Below the pieces are notes generated by a model, which was not told where the DNA came from, ran no database searches, and was given only the letters and a program-made list of their open reading frames with translations. The translations under genes were made by a program, and so were the position numbers. Below are positions 5,637 to 5,725 of a stretch of 5,725 bases of DNA, piece by piece; position 1 is the first letter of the stretch; the number at the start of each line of letters is the position of its first letter. The DNA is from an uncultured Ruminococcus sp. (GTDB lineage Bacteria; Bacillota; Clostridia; Oscillospirales; Acutalibacteraceae). The stretch is taken from NCBI GenBank assembly GCA_905234305.1, contig CAJOHT010000073.1:1-5725 (forward strand), in the 5' to 3' direction.

Positions 5637-5666
5637 AATACTACAAAGTTTTTTGAGAAATATGAT

Positions 5667-5703
5667 CAATAAAAAGCAAGGCTCTCGACAATCGGAAGCC
5701 TTG
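5667..5703 (-). terminator. Minus-strand terminator of a gene beyond the right edge
   Basis: CAAGGCT (5677-5683) pairs with AGCCTTG (5697-5703). After one mismatch and a wobble the stem continues to a three-base loop, giving about eleven pairs in total. On the minus strand it is followed by CTTTTTATTG (5676-5667), a usable T tract, while on the plus strand only A's follow. It should therefore end a minus-strand transcript from a gene to the right of the window, isolating the nucleotidyltransferase promoter. The bases from here to 5725 show nothing else. Confidence 0.75.
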
Positions 5704-5725
5704 AAAAAATACAAATATAACTTTT

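Noticed and set aside
3943..5703. Transposon with terminal inverted repeats
   Set aside because: The bracketing hairpins are in the same orientation, no transposase is present, and no target-site duplication could be found by eye.

Overview
The window looks like chromosome from a Gram-positive, Ruminococcus-like Clostridia (Oscillospirales) bacterium. The evidence is the GGAGG-type ribosome binding sites before nearly every gene, near-perfect TTGACA/TATAAT promoters, long AT-rich intergenic strings, and protein types common in that group (a Nif11-like small protein, a zinc-ribbon/two-TM protein, an SP-TM-charged-tail protein). The genus is inferred from general resemblance only.

Layout, left to right. 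At 1-194 (minus) is the N-terminal end of dihydroorotase (pyrC), cut by the window edge. Its upstream neighbour at 267-2003 (minus) is a 578-residue secreted-then-anchored membrane protein with a very long charged tail. Between them lies a run of seven-base repeats. A divergent intergenic region (2004-2194) carries one promoter in each direction. On the plus strand, 2195-2479 encodes a 94-residue Nif11-like protein with a Gly-Gly-Gly motif. It is followed by a second copy of the same heptad repeat type and by a hairpin that contains the stop codon of the convergent gene. That gene, 2517-3863 (minus), is a CPA2-type cation/proton antiporter with its own consensus promoter.

The right-hand part (about 3965-5640) looks different. 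It is more AT-rich by hand-counted samples and holds a tight two-gene minus-strand operon: a nucleotidyltransferase-fold protein (4884-5540) followed 14 bases later by a zinc-ribbon, two-TM, FxLYD-like surface protein (4189-4869). The operon is driven by a consensus promoter with two palindromes, one over the -35 and one just after the expected transcription start. It is bracketed by two related minus-strand terminators. Between the operon and the left terminator is a possible C-terminal remnant of another gene (3970-4116), suggesting that the cassette displaced an older gene.

How the genes work together: pyrC and the antiporter are housekeeping functions. The 578-residue gene and pyrC may share a transcript, since no terminator or promoter is visible between them. 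The most interesting unit is the nucleotidyltransferase/zinc-ribbon pair, which looks like a mobile, repressor-controlled cassette joining a cytoplasmic enzyme to a membrane protein with a cytoplasmic zinc finger and an external domain. Its function cannot be read from the sequence.
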